Assembly (NCBI GenBank): GCA_002104985.1
Contig: MCGO01000106.1
Location: 80,379 to 144,378, forward strand
DNA from: Rhizoclosmatium globosum
Taxonomy: Eukaryota > Chytridiomycota > Chytridiomycetes > Chytridiales > Chytriomycetaceae
Direction: 5' to 3'
DNA length: 64,000 nucleotides
Shown: positions 1 through 10,368 of the stretch, in pieces
Position numbering within the stretch: the first letter of the stretch is position 1
Layout: each line of letters starts with the position of its first letter
The notes under the pieces: model-generated
Told to the model about the DNA's origin: nothing
The model's database searches: none
What the model saw: only the letters and a program-made list of their open reading frames with translations
Translations under genes and position numbers: made by a program

Positions 1-2335
1 TTGATGAACATCTCGGAAAAGTTCGTTGAGAAAATAGTTTTTATAAAATTAACGCAACAAACAGGTTGCTGTTTTGAAAGTCCTATGTGGACTCTTTGGA
101 ATTACAGACCAACAAGTCTCATTCAGCCGTTCTTGCTTCGCAACATTACTGTGCAGGGAGAAACTGATTGGAAAGTTTGATGCCATTAGCTCGGAGGATA
201 TTGATCTATTGCCCAAAGTTTTGGAGAACAAGGAGAAGGAGTTCACTCCCATTTTGCAGCATAGCCCGCCATCTGATATACAGCTGCTGTTTGAAGTTTT
301 GATTCCTTGTGTTATCAATTTCGCTTCTGATACCAAGGTATTGCATAGTAAGTGTAGCAATGTCAATACAAATTTATCTTAACTGTGAAAAACAGTGGCA
401 ACAGCCATTTCATGTTACTTTGCGTCACTTTTGCAAAATATCTCCAGCAGAGAAGCCTCGAATCGCATTACACAAATCAAGGAAGTCTCGCTGTTGCTGT
501 CGAAAATCACAAGTAGCCCCGAAAAGATTCCGTTCGTAGCAAGAATCTTGAATGCGTTTGTTGGGCCAGACATGCCAGATTCTGAAAAAGTTCGGGCTTT
601 CCTCTTTATCAAAAATGCCGTGTACAGTGCTTTGGCGAGTCGAAACGTTTCCGTATCTGGGAGCAACACTGGAAGCTTTGTTGGTGCTGTCACGCATGCG
701 TCTACATTCACGGATACAGGAAATCCGTTTATAAGCCTGCTTTGTGCGGTTCAGTTAGAATCAAGCAGCAAAAAAGCTCAAGACTCCAAACAACCAACGA
801 GCTTTGAAGAAATGGACCATGTAAAACCTTCGCAACACATAACACTATTACTGTCAGAATGTTTGACTGTAGTTAACACGCACAGAAGAGCAGCAGAGCA
901 AGGAATCATATTCTCATCTCCTTCTTCGGTGGTTGAAGTATGCGCTGCATTGCATTTACTTGCACATCTTGCATCACAACCAAACCCCAAACATTTCGAG
1001 AGTTCTGAAGATATCCAGCACGATAAACCTGTTCGCTTTAAAACCGGAGCAGTAGGAGTGTTACCTGATGGAGTGTCAGGGGATATTATTGGCCAAGAAA
1101 GAGGGTTCTTGCGTGCAGTTATGTTTCAAAACTGCCCACCGTCTTTGCAAAAAGCATATGTCGCGTTTTTAGCATCAGTTTTGAAAAATACTGATGAATC
1201 TCATAATCTTGCCACGCTGGCAAGGAACGCGGCTGGATGTGTACTCAAAGCTGTCAGCGGCGATGTCTTACGATCAAGTAAGTCATAATTATTTGATTCA
1301 TATCTTTGTTTAAAACTGCGCAGGCTTGATTCTGCTATCGCCTGCCCTTGAAAACCATCCGCCCTTATGTACACCCTTTGTTCAAGGGCTTCTAAAATTG
1401 AATGATTCTGTTCGCTGTATCTTGTTAGAGATTCCTGTAATTGATGAAAGCTCTTGGACCACGAGCTCAACAGATTTGCTCACAGCTTCAGCAGCCCAGT
1501 GTGTGTCTGGACAAGATCAAGGACTTGTTATTTATTGGGACTTGCCGTTTTTATCAAAGCAGGTTTTACCGCGAGTGGTTGACACCTGGTTTCCGTTTGG
1601 AATCGCGATGGGCATCATACGATTGGTAAGAATCGCCTCTAATTGATGGACACTATTAAACGCGTATCACAGATGCAAACATCCAAACATGACCTGATGC
1701 CTCGTGAATACCTACAAATTCTCCTGGCAGTGTCCGTCAGTATTTCCATCTCTCCCGAAGTTTATATTCCGTCGAGAAATAGGATGGAAATCGTGGCTGC
1801 ATCATCTTTACCCTCCGTGGGTTCATTCACAGAAACTTCCAAACCCCCCGCTGCACCAACACAAGCAGAAAACTTAGCGAAAGATCCTTGGGCTCATGTA
1901 TATATGACATTATCAGACGCTATAAATGCAAGTTTGATTCAACAAGAAACTTCTCAATATGGAGTCAATATTATAGAGTCATTTCTGAGGACTAGAGGAG
2001 CTTTGATCGCCCCTAATTTAAAAGGGATTTTGGCGTCAATCGTTTACCTGCATGTTGCAGGACATCGAAGACCGAGAGAGAGGCTGTTGAGACTGGTAAA
2101 ACGTTGGGCCAACTTTCAAGGCGAATATGGCTGGAACACTTCTCGAAGTTCTTTGGATTCGAGAGAAAACGAGAGTGACAAGACAGGTAAAACTGAAAAG
2201 CATTGTTTGGTAGAAGTATCGACGGAAAATCAGGCCGCGGTGCAGGCCGCCATGAGTGATGTATTGAGAAACTTCACCGTACGGTTCCCAGCTATTAGTT
2301 CTGGGACCGGTGGAGTAAGTCATAGCTTAAGTTAA
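1..2335 (+). CDS. Helical-repeat (HEAT/ARM-like) protein, 5' partial
   Basis: The gene enters from the left edge: an intron acceptor ends at 64 and coding resumes at 65 (VAVLKVLCGLFGI). Further introns fit at 348-395, 1278-1323 and 1626-1672, all GT-AG and 46-48 nt long, and the frame stays open to a stop at 2335. About 720 residues are visible. They are Leu/Ala-rich amphipathic helices without signal peptide or membrane segment, as in HEAT/ARM solenoid proteins. A relation to focadhesin-type solenoids is possible but I could not establish it, so no function is assigned. The stop lies 30 bp from the stop of the convergent RCC1 gene. Confidence 0.65.
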
Positions 2336-2365
2336 CGAAAAATAAACCTTTTATAAAAGGAGTGT

Positions 2366-3535
2366 CTAGGGTGTTGTCGTTATTATATCCTCCAAAATTA
2401 CAAAAGTATGTCCGTATCCACAAACACCATACCCAGCTGCTGTATCCACGCCTTGAACAAATTTGCAATTATCAACAGACGCTGCAAGCTCTATATTCTC
2501 AGTGCTTCCAACACCACAATTTCCATGCTCATTCCAACCCCATGCTGTTGCCTTTCCAGTTGAGAATATTGCGATACCAGATTCTGAGCCCAAGCAAATA
2601 TGTGTTGCATTTGAAAGTGCTGGCACTACTGCAGGAGCCATAAACCTCATACCGCTAGGAGTTCCAGGTATTTGACAAAGATCAGACCGACCCCATATGA
2701 TACATTCTTTTGATTCCAAAACAGCCGCACAAAACGACCAGCCACTGTAAACGTGAACAACGGGTCCCTCGGGAAACACTATTTCATTGAAAACGAGATT
2801 CGTTGAGGGATTGATGTCATCTGGCAGGGAATATGGCGTACAGATACTCTTTGGATCTACACCCATCTGTCCAAATCGATTCTTCTTGGAACCCCCGGTC
2901 ATAATTACAACCACAGACCCAGATTTTGTTGCGAGTATAATGTGGAATTGACCTGTGTCCACGGAGATGCATTGTTGCAATTCTGTAGCAGGTCGATACA
3001 AACAGGATGGTCCTGTCTGTGACATACCAACAAAGTCTCCCCAAACCCAGACTTCTCCATTTTGCAATAATGCAGCACTGTATCTCAACGATGCAGCAAT
3101 TGCGGCTGCAGGAGTTGGAAGCGGGATGAGGATTGGGCTACAAGGGATCTTTGAAGGAACTCCATCCACCTGTCCACAACTGTTTTCGCCCCACGCATAC
3201 AAGTTGTGGGAAGAGTCCAGAGCGAGGGAGTGGTTGAAGCCGCATGCAATGTGAGTGAACTGTGTTGAAGGGTCAGGAGCAATGTCCAGGTACTCGAAAG
3301 TAGTTAATTCACGTTGAGAGGGCAGTGCGCCGAGTTGTAGCTGCAAATTTGAGCCACAGCCAGCCAGGCGGGCAGAGGTTGTTATTAAGAGCGAGTGGTT
3401 TGCGCCACAGGATACAGAGAGCGGTTCAGCGCCGGCAGGAAGGATGCATTCGATTGGAATATGCGCGTCACTTGTTGTTCCAGTACCAAGTTGGCCGTGC
3501 GAATTGGATCCGAATGAGAAGAGCTTTTTGCCCAT
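2366..3535 (-). CDS. RCC1-repeat protein, Kti13/Ats1-like
   Basis: An uninterrupted frame of 389 residues starts at ATG 3535 (MGKKLFSFGSNSHGQLG). RCC1-type blades recur: FGSNSHGQLG near residue 7, CGSNLQLQLG near 58, IACGFNHSLALD near 100, YAWGENSCGQ near 114, and a last blade WGWNEHGNCGVG near 335. That blade plus the short terminal strand (GYGHTFVILED) resembles yeast Kti13/Ats1, which with Kti11 supports diphthamide synthesis and Elongator-dependent tRNA modification. A SERGEF-type RCC1 protein is the main alternative. In-frame sequence before 3535 contains no ATG. The start codon lies only 20 bp from that of the divergent squalene synthase paralogue. Confidence 0.75.
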   Translation of the reverse strand: MGKKLFSFGSNSHGQLGTGTTSDAHIPIECILPAGAEPLSVSCGANHSLLITTSARLAGCGSNLQLQLGALPSQRELTTFEYLDIAPDPSTQFTHIACGFNHSLALDSSHNLYAWGENSCGQVDGVPSKIPCSPILIPLPTPAAAIAASLRYSAALLQNGEVWVWGDFVGMSQTGPSCLYRPATELQQCISVDTGQFHIILATKSGSVVVIMTGGSKKNRFGQMGVDPKSICTPYSLPDDINPSTNLVFNEIVFPEGPVVHVYSGWSFCAAVLESKECIIWGRSDLCQIPGTPSGMRFMAPAVVPALSNATHICLGSESGIAIFSTGKATAWGWNEHGNCGVGSTENIELAASVDNCKFVQGVDTAAGYGVCGYGHTFVILEDIITTTP

Positions 3536-3555
3536 GACTTTGAAGTTTCTTGCCA
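3536..3555. promoter_or_regulatory. 20-bp divergent start-codon gap
   Basis: Only 20 bp separate the ATG of the RCC1 gene (3535, minus) from the ATG of the squalene synthase paralogue (3556, plus). No core promoter can fit here, so each promoter or 5' UTR must lie within the coding sequence of the other gene unless upstream exons exist. I saw no spliced upstream exon for either gene. Confidence 0.5.
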
Positions 3556-4951
3556 ATGAATCAACTCATATCTATTTTCCATCCCTCGGAAGTCTACTCC
3601 CTCTTTAGATACATATCTACTGTCTCGGATAAACACATTAAGTACAAGAGCCTTTCGGATGTATCAGCAAAGAAGGGAACTCCAGAGCACTCACGACAGA
3701 TGTGTTATTATTTCCTCAACAAGACATCCCGCTCTTTTGCTCGTGTGATCCAGGAACTTGATCCAAAGCTCAGTCTTTCTGTGTGCGTGTTTGCTCTGGC
3801 TCTAAGAGGTCTAGATACTATCGAGGATGATATGACTCTCTCCAATGAAACAAAGCTGCCATTATTAAAGTCGTTTCATCAGATACTGTACACGGAAGGA
3901 TGGAACTTTGATGGGAATGGTCCGCAGGAAAAGGATCGTTTTCTGATGGTTGAGTTCAATGAAGTCATTGATCAGTTCTTGAGGCTTGGTCATGAGTTGA
4001 GTGGCCTTAATATTGTATCAGCTAGCTCATATAGTTTATAGAGAACAAACTGTAATTGCGGATGTTATCAAACGAATGGGGGCTGGAATGGCAGAGTTCT
4101 GCGACGGAAAGCGAATTATAACAATGGCGGACTACAACCTGTACACTCATACGGTTGCTGGTTTGATTGGAATAGGATTGACGGGTTTGTTCAATGTCTC
4201 CGGCCTCGAGAGCATTACACTCGATGAGTCGTTTCCCAACAGTATGGGGCAATTCCTCCAGAAAGTGAATATCATCAAGGATTTTGCTGAAGATCTCAGC
4301 GAGGGGAGACAGTTCTGGCCACAGAGGGTGTGGGAACAATATACTGCTGAAGGTGAAGGGTTAGAGGCCTTCGTGGATCCAAACAACCTTGAAAACGCGT
4401 TGGGGTGCCTGAATGAGTTGTGCATTGATGCACTGCAGCTAGTTCCTGACTGTTTGGAATATATGAGCAAATTGAAGAATCCATCTGTCATCAGGTGTTG
4501 CGCAATTCCACAGGTTCAGTGTCATTACCTTCCGAAGTATACTTATTTGAAATTGAAATAGGTAGTTGCCCTTGCATCTTTGAGTTGCGTTTTCAACAAC
4601 CGGGTAATCTTCGGTCGAAAGAAGTTCAAGCTTCGTTATGGCCTTGCTGCAAAAATTATGTTTCGTATTCAATCATTTGATGATGTCAAAGAAAGCTATA
4701 GGGAGTTGGTTGGAGACCTTCAGCGGCAGAACAGGAAGCGTGGGTCTGTTCACCTAGATTCCTCGCTGAAGCCTATGACCATTGTATGTTCCAGAATTAA
4801 GAGATGGCTTTACGAACACGATCGAGAAGTTGGCAAGCAAGTTAATTCTTCAGACTATGGGATTTTGGCTTGGATGTTCATAACCATTCTTACATTGGGA
4901 CTTGCAGTCTTAATTTCAATTTGGTTAAACGATTCTAAATCAGTGTATTGA
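3556..4951 (+). CDS. Squalene synthase-like paralogue with altered catalytic residues
   Basis: Three exons (3556-3995, 4042-4513, 4562-4951) give 433 residues of the trans-isoprenyl diphosphate synthase family. The first Asp motif (GLDTIEDDM), the second (NIIKDFAEDLSEGRQFWP) and a C-terminal membrane anchor (residues near 405-425) are present, as expected for an ER enzyme condensing two farnesyl diphosphates. Compared with copy 2 and with mammalian enzymes, the tyrosine of HYVAGLVG is Thr (THTVAGLIG) and the Phe of FCAIPQ is Cys (RCCAIPQ). Both are residues reported as essential in rat squalene synthase (Tyr171, Phe288). Both introns match copy 2 in position and phase, so the two are tandem duplicates. 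The copy is intact but probably not a normal squalene synthase. Confidence 0.85.
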
Positions 4952-5033
4952 CTCCTGCAGTAAACCAGCCTCTTGTTTCCGTTGATGTTGATCTTTTTGG
5001 CAGATGGCCTGATCCCAAAAACACTTTGCAGCA

Positions 5034-6453
5034 ATGGCAACAGCGGCCCTCCTCGCCTCCATCGGACACCCTTCCGAAGTGTATGCACTCCTCAAATACA
5101 AGTTCACGACCTCAGACGCCGTGACCAAGTACACGACCCGCGAGTCTGTGACAGCAAAGAAGGGCACTCCTGAGTACACGTACCAAATGTGCTACTACTT
5201 CCTCAACAAAACATCCCGTTCCTTTGCCCGGGTCATCCAGGAACTCCACCCGGAACTTGCGCATCCTGTCTGTGTCTTCTACTTGACATTGAGAGGCTTG
5301 GACACAATCGAAGACGATATGACCCTCTCAAATGACCGCAAGCTTCCGCTATTGAGAACCTTTGATACGATCATGTACAAAAAGGGCTGGACTTTTAATG
5401 AGAATGGACCAAATGAGAAAGATCGCATTCTTATGGTCGAGTTTGATGTTGTCATTGACCAGTTCTTGAGGCTGAAGGAGAGGTAACGGATATTATATTC
5501 AGTTTCTATCAATCTTAATCGATACCATCTGCCAGCTACCAAACCGTCATTGCTGATGTCACAAGACGTATGGGTAATGGTATGGCCGATTTCTGTGCGG
5601 GAAAGAAGGTTGTCACAATTGCTGACTACGATCTGTACACTCACTACGTTGCTGGATTGGTTGGGATCGGATTGACTGGTCTTTTCAGTGTTTCCGGACT
5701 CGAGGATGCGTCCCTCACCAAAGACGAGTACCTTCAGAACCGTATGGGACTCTTCCTCCAGAAAGTGAACATTATGAAAGATTACTTGGAGGACTTGAAT
5801 GAGGGCAGACAATTCTGGCCAGAGGAAGTTTGGAGCAAATATGTTTGGGAGAACCAAGGTTTGGATGCATTGGCCAAGCCTGAGAATTTGAACGACGCTT
5901 TGGCTTGCTTGAACGAATTGTGTGTGAATGCTATGGAGCTTGCGCCAGATTGCTTGGAGTACATGAGCAAATTGAAGGAGCCATCTGTCATTCACTTCTG
6001 TGCGATCCCTCAGGTATTTACAACGATATCTTACCTAACAAAGCTAATCAATATTACCAGGTTATGGCTATTGCTTCTATTGCCTTGTTCTTTAACAACT
6101 CTGTGGTTTTCACCAAAGGAGGTCTCAAGATTCGACGTGGACTTGCCGTGAAGCTGATATACGAGGGTACAACCTTCGAAGGTGTCAAGAACGTCTTCAA
6201 ACGGTACGCTTTGGAAATCGCTAAGCAGAACTCAAAGCGAGTTGGAACAAATCCAAAGGATGAGTCTTTCATGCCAATGTCGATCGCTTGCTCCAAGGTC
6301 ATTCGTTGGATCAATGCACACGACAAAAAGATGGGCATTGTTCCAAAGAGTTCGGGGGAGCAAGTGTTTGAGTATTTGATCGTTGCTGTCAACTTTGTAC
6401 TCCTTGCTCTGATTGTCCAGCATTTCTACAACGCTTATAACAGCCTGAACTGA
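5034..6453 (+). CDS. ERG9: Squalene synthase (farnesyl-diphosphate farnesyltransferase)
   Basis: Three exons (5034-5482, 5536-6013, 6061-6453) encode 439 residues, the usual length of the family. It should convert two farnesyl diphosphates to squalene via presqualene diphosphate, the first committed step of sterol synthesis at the ER membrane. All key elements are present: GLDTIEDDM, LYTHYVAGLVGIGLTGLF with its catalytic Tyr, NIMKDYLEDLNEGRQFWP, HFCAIPQ, and a C-terminal transmembrane segment (residues near 412-435). The start is the first ATG of the conserved N-terminus (HPSEVYALLKYKF). It lies 82 bp after the stop of the divergent paralogue and converges on the VanZ-like gene with 55 bp between stops. 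This copy is the likely functional ERG9. Confidence 0.95.
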
Positions 6454-6508
6454 ATCATTTCTTCTGATTAAACTTAGTTTTTCTATATTCTTGCTGTATT
6501 CTAATAAC

Positions 6509-7057
6509 TCAAACCCTCCGTGAGCTCGGCCTCCTCCACCTCTCAGGTCGCATAACCAGCCGACTAACATCTGCCAGATTCCATTGCATCCTATGTGATT
6601 CCGGAGACAGATACACAAAGGTTGCCGTGGCAGCTGTTACAGCCAAAGCAGCCCCTCCAATGTTACCAACAATATCCTTCGCATCAAACTTCCTTGTAGT
6701 AAGAGTGCTTTGGAGCACTTCTGAAGCAACAGCTGCTGCAGCTGCCACGCATAGCACAGCTTGTGTTTTCAATACGAAACGTCTCATATCCCTGTCAGTT
6801 GCTTCCGTATCTTGAAGGTGTAATGGAAGATAGTCCCGAGCATCTCGAATAAGAACAGATATTATGTAGTCGGCGGCAGGAAACAGCGATAGTGTCAGCA
6901 GGAAGAACATGATGAAGTGTAACAGCTTATCGTTTCGGAGCAGAGATGGGATGTAAGGATTTACTACAGAGTTGGGTAGAAGTCCTAATAGTAGCATGAT
7001 AGAGCCAATAACTGACAGCGGCAGTAGGGAGAGGAAGGCGGTGGGCTGGTGCTTCAT
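6509..7057 (-). CDS. VanZ-like family membrane protein
   Basis: A single exon of 182 residues starts at ATG 7057. Hydrophobic segments lie near residues 10-30, 43-62, 98-112 and 130-148. The pattern DKLLHFIMFFLLTLSLFP followed about 50 residues later by SEVLQ and KFDAKDIVGNIGGA is the signature of the VanZ-like domain (Asp-Lys...His...Phe; Ser-Glu..Gln; Asp..aN..G). In bacteria VanZ is linked to teicoplanin resistance; eukaryotic members have no known role, so none is assigned. The family call rests on this motif order. Confidence 0.75.
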   Translation of the reverse strand: MKHQPTAFLSLLPLSVIGSIMLLLGLLPNSVVNPYIPSLLRNDKLLHFIMFFLLTLSLFPAADYIISVLIRDARDYLPLHLQDTEATDRDMRRFVLKTQAVLCVAAAAAVASEVLQSTLTTRKFDAKDIVGNIGGAALAVTAATATFVYLSPESHRMQWNLADVSRLVMRPERWRRPSSRRV

Positions 7058-7317
7058 TGTTGGTTTCTCTTTTCAACAGAAGTTCTTTCATTGACATTTC
7101 GAGCCGTTAAATAATAATAAACGATCGTGATCATTCAGCTAACTGGCATAGATTGAGGTTCTATATATTGTTCAAAGGTTGCTGCGAAATCTTCGTACAG
7201 TCTCATAGGACCTACTGGGCATCTATTCACGCTCCGTAGGTTTTTGCATTAGAAAGAACGGATGAGTAACTCTTGAGTATTCTTCAAGTTTGGAAACCTT
7301 GAGAAACTTGAAAAGAA

Positions 7318-8163
7318 ATGAGGTATGTCAGAACTCCACCTTGGCTCACGCATGGATCCCCTTATCGACGGCTGAATCATATAAGAGATATAAGCAGAGC
7401 CTTTGTTTAGCAACTGTGTCAGCTTGTTCGGCAACACCTTTTCCAACATAATACCCTCCAACCTCATCGCCCTTTTGAGCTTTCACAACATCTGACTCGA
7501 AACTTTAGTTACTTTCTTCCACATCTTCCATCAGGCTGGTAAGTCCTCTTTGACAGCTTCAGTGCGCAGTTCCATCCAACTCTAAAGCGCAACATTCTTG
7601 AAAACCAGGCACGTCGATCAAGCCATCCTCAGCGAAGAAGACCGAGTCGTAATCATCCGATTCGGCCATGATTGGGACACAACCTGTATGCAGATGGATG
7701 AAGTTCTGTACAAATGCGTCGAACAACTTCGAAACTTTGCAGTTATTTATCTCGTGGATATTACTGAAGTGCCGGATTTCAACAAGATGTATGAGATTTA
7801 CGATCCTTGCACTGTTATGTTCTTTTATAGGAATAAGCATATGTGAGTTTGTCTTGTTTGGGGTATGTGCGTTTGAGCTTATGCATTCCTTTTTTAGTAT
7901 GGTCGATTTGGGAACTGGTAACAACAACAAGATCAACTGGGCGATGGATGATACTCAGGAGTTCATTGATATTGTGTAAGTGTTTTGTCTAATATGTTCG
8001 TGTAAGTGCTAATCGTTCGTTTCTAGAGAGACAGTATTCCAGGGAGCAAGGAAGGGCCGTGGTCTTGTCGTTTCGCCTAAAGGTGGGTGATGTTTATTGT
8101 TGGTTAAGTGGTTAGTCCGAAACTAATCATAACTTAGATTACTCGACCAAATACAAGTACTAA
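7318..8163 (+). CDS. DIB1: U5 snRNP protein Dib1/Dim1 (TXNL4A family)
   Basis: Six exons (7318-7322, 7509-7538, 7609-7842, 7898-7975, 8027-8082, 8138-8163) assemble to 142 residues, exactly the family length. The product is a thioredoxin-fold protein of the U4/U6.U5 tri-snRNP needed for pre-mRNA splicing. Recognisable blocks are VDQAILSEEDRVVIIRFGHD, YLVDITEVPDFNKMYEIYDP, NNNKINWAMDDTQ and the C-terminal GRGLVVSPKDYSTKYKY. The start was recovered by joining a 5-nt exon (ATGAG) across a 186-nt intron to TTACTTTCTTCC, giving MSYFLPHLPSGWHVDQA. That intron is over three times longer than the others here. Confidence 0.93.
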
Positions 8164-8260
8164 ATCCGCTATGGTGTAATAAATGTCTCTTCTCTCTTCT
8201 CTCTTTCATTAATGTTCAAATGTCCCGCCGCAACAGAATATCACAGAATCCGCATCTTCA

Positions 8261-10109
8261 ATGCACCTCAATTCCCTACTGCCCCCCGTCTTCAAGCGTC
8301 GCTCTTTCAAACGAATTATTCCACTCTTCATAACAGCAATCGTTCTCGGCCTCGCAAATGTCTTCGGCTTCTGTTCTCCTGTTTTCAATGGGCTTATACT
8401 TCAACCAAAATGCCCAGAGTGGAAGCCTTTCTCGTTAAATACCATCCACGACGTAACTTGCCACGAATTAGACCTAGAAAGCGGTCAGTTTGGGGATCCT
8501 TTTGCAGCATCTGTTTTCAAGGTTTCGCAGTGTATGTCACGATGGCATTGCGGACAAGGATACTTCTTGGTTCAGCGACGAGATGAGGAACTGTGTAAAA
8601 AAATGCTTCGTAAAGAAGGAAAGATGAGAAAAGTCATTTTCGACGATGAGTTGAATCGGAAACTTGTTGAAGATGTTGGACCAGTATGTAACTTTTTGAT
8701 AGTATAATCATATCAATGGATTACATAATAGGACTTTTTCTATCTCGCTTTCGATGGTCCTGCTCGAGTTGCGCCAATGACTTGGACACATGCTGGTAAT
8801 TGCAAAACACGACACCCTTTCCATCTCGTCAACCCTGGAAACTACACTGTATCTCTTGAATGGACTCATACCAACTTCAGCGCCGTAAACGAAATTGATT
8901 TGAAAGGGATTCATCCATCGCCAGTTGGCAAGGGTCGTGATGTGTTGAGGAATATGAAGCTTGAAGTATGTCCTCAGTGTCCACAACTACGCTCGTCTGT
9001 TGTGCGTCATAATTCACGAAACAGTCCTATTTGCAGTAGAACTAGACCAATACAGGGAGTCTTTCTGAGCACGGAAGGCGACAGTGGGGCAATAGTATCA
9101 GACTCGTTGCGAGTGAACAGAACGCAATCGCCTTATGTCTGGATTCCGCTTGGTTGCCGTTTGGATCAAACATTTGACCAGCATCAGAACAATGCTTGCT
9201 TTGGGCTCAAATCCTCCCGATCGTTCTTGATGGTGGGGGATTCACATTCACACCGTTTCTGGGATGCTGTTGACAGACGCATTGTTGCAACTACTGAACC
9301 TTATATATTTGGGGAGAAGACAATATGGTAAAGCACAATAATCGTTGAATGAAACTGATGCAGATTTGAATAGGTATAATCATTACCAAGGACACGTAGC
9401 AAACACATACCACGCAAGCGGAAATAATTCTTTGTTTCTCGAACGAATTCGAACGGATGATGGGATTCCTACTAGCAAATTATGGCCCGATAATCGGACT
9501 ACCACGAGACAGAATGTAACATTTGAGTACCAATGGAGCCATCAATTGACTGAGATAACTGATGACCAAGTGTTTCAAAACGATGGCTTTGCCACACGGT
9601 TTGGGAGACAAAACATAGTTGTGCTTCAAACAGGTGCGTGGGCAGCATCAACTCTTGATCGCGATGGACAGTGGACTTTCAACGAATATCGCCTTCATAT
9701 TCAAACGCTTGCAGAAAAGTTATTGGAGATGCGAAGAAAGGATCCCATGGGACCTACGTTTGTATGGGCGTCAGCCACAAGTATGAAAATTCAAAGACAA
9801 GGGGAGGATACTGCGTATGAAAAAAGTGGCGATTGGAGGAATCCATATCGGATGAAATTATTTAGAGACGTTGCAAAGGAGGTCATGGAGGAGGCAGGAA
9901 TTCCTTATTTGGACTGGTTTGACGTTACGAACCACTTTATACGTGAGTCACCGGACGGATCCCATTTTACGAATCTGCCAGGTATGATGTTTTCTAAATA
10001 TATGCAGTTCCAAGTCTGACTAAGAAGGAGAGCAGCAACGGATGCTGTTGTAGATGATTTGTTACACAAGCTGAACATTGTGCGAAAGAAGAATGACATG
10101 TCGGGATGA
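8261..10109 (+). CDS. Type II membrane protein with PC-esterase (TBL-like) fold
   Basis: Four exons (8261-8683, 8732-9327, 9374-9981, 10036-10109) give 566 residues. After a short basic N-terminus (FKRRSFKRI) there is one hydrophobic signal anchor near residues 20-42, so the body should be lumenal or extracellular. The C-terminal half holds the SGNH-like elements of PC-esterase proteins: MVGDSHSHRFW (GDS serine) near residue 320 and SPDGSHFTNLP (Asp-x-x-His) near 535. Related plant TBL/ESK1 proteins O-acetylate wall polysaccharides and some fungal members act on glycans. The exact substrate here cannot be read. Several N-glycosylation sequons (NYT, NFS, NRT, NNS, NVT) fit a secretory protein. 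Confidence 0.7.
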
Positions 10110-10368
10110 ATGAAGCTAATCTTCACGAATAAAGCCAGGTATTGCTTTACGCGGCATACATTTTACCTTAAGGTGGAGATGCGAAAAATTCCATTGAATT
10201 GTTGATTTTGGTGTCTCCGCTTTTTGTTTCTTTCCGTCGGCCAGCAACTCTCTCGGCGCAACAAGAGGGTCCGGATCAGCCCTTTATTCGAACACATCTT
10301 CAGCCAAAATCCGCACTACGACCCCTTGCCTCCTTGAATCAATACCCACTCTCAGGACCTTCTCTCCG

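Noticed and set aside
3556..4951. Squalene synthase copy 1 as a pseudogene
   Set aside because: All three exons are in frame, splice sites are good and both Asp motifs remain; the changes are specific substitutions, not decay.
7249..7467. Minus-strand frame of 72 codons before DIB1
   Set aside because: It lies inside the 186-nt first intron and 5' region of DIB1 and has no conservation or coding character.
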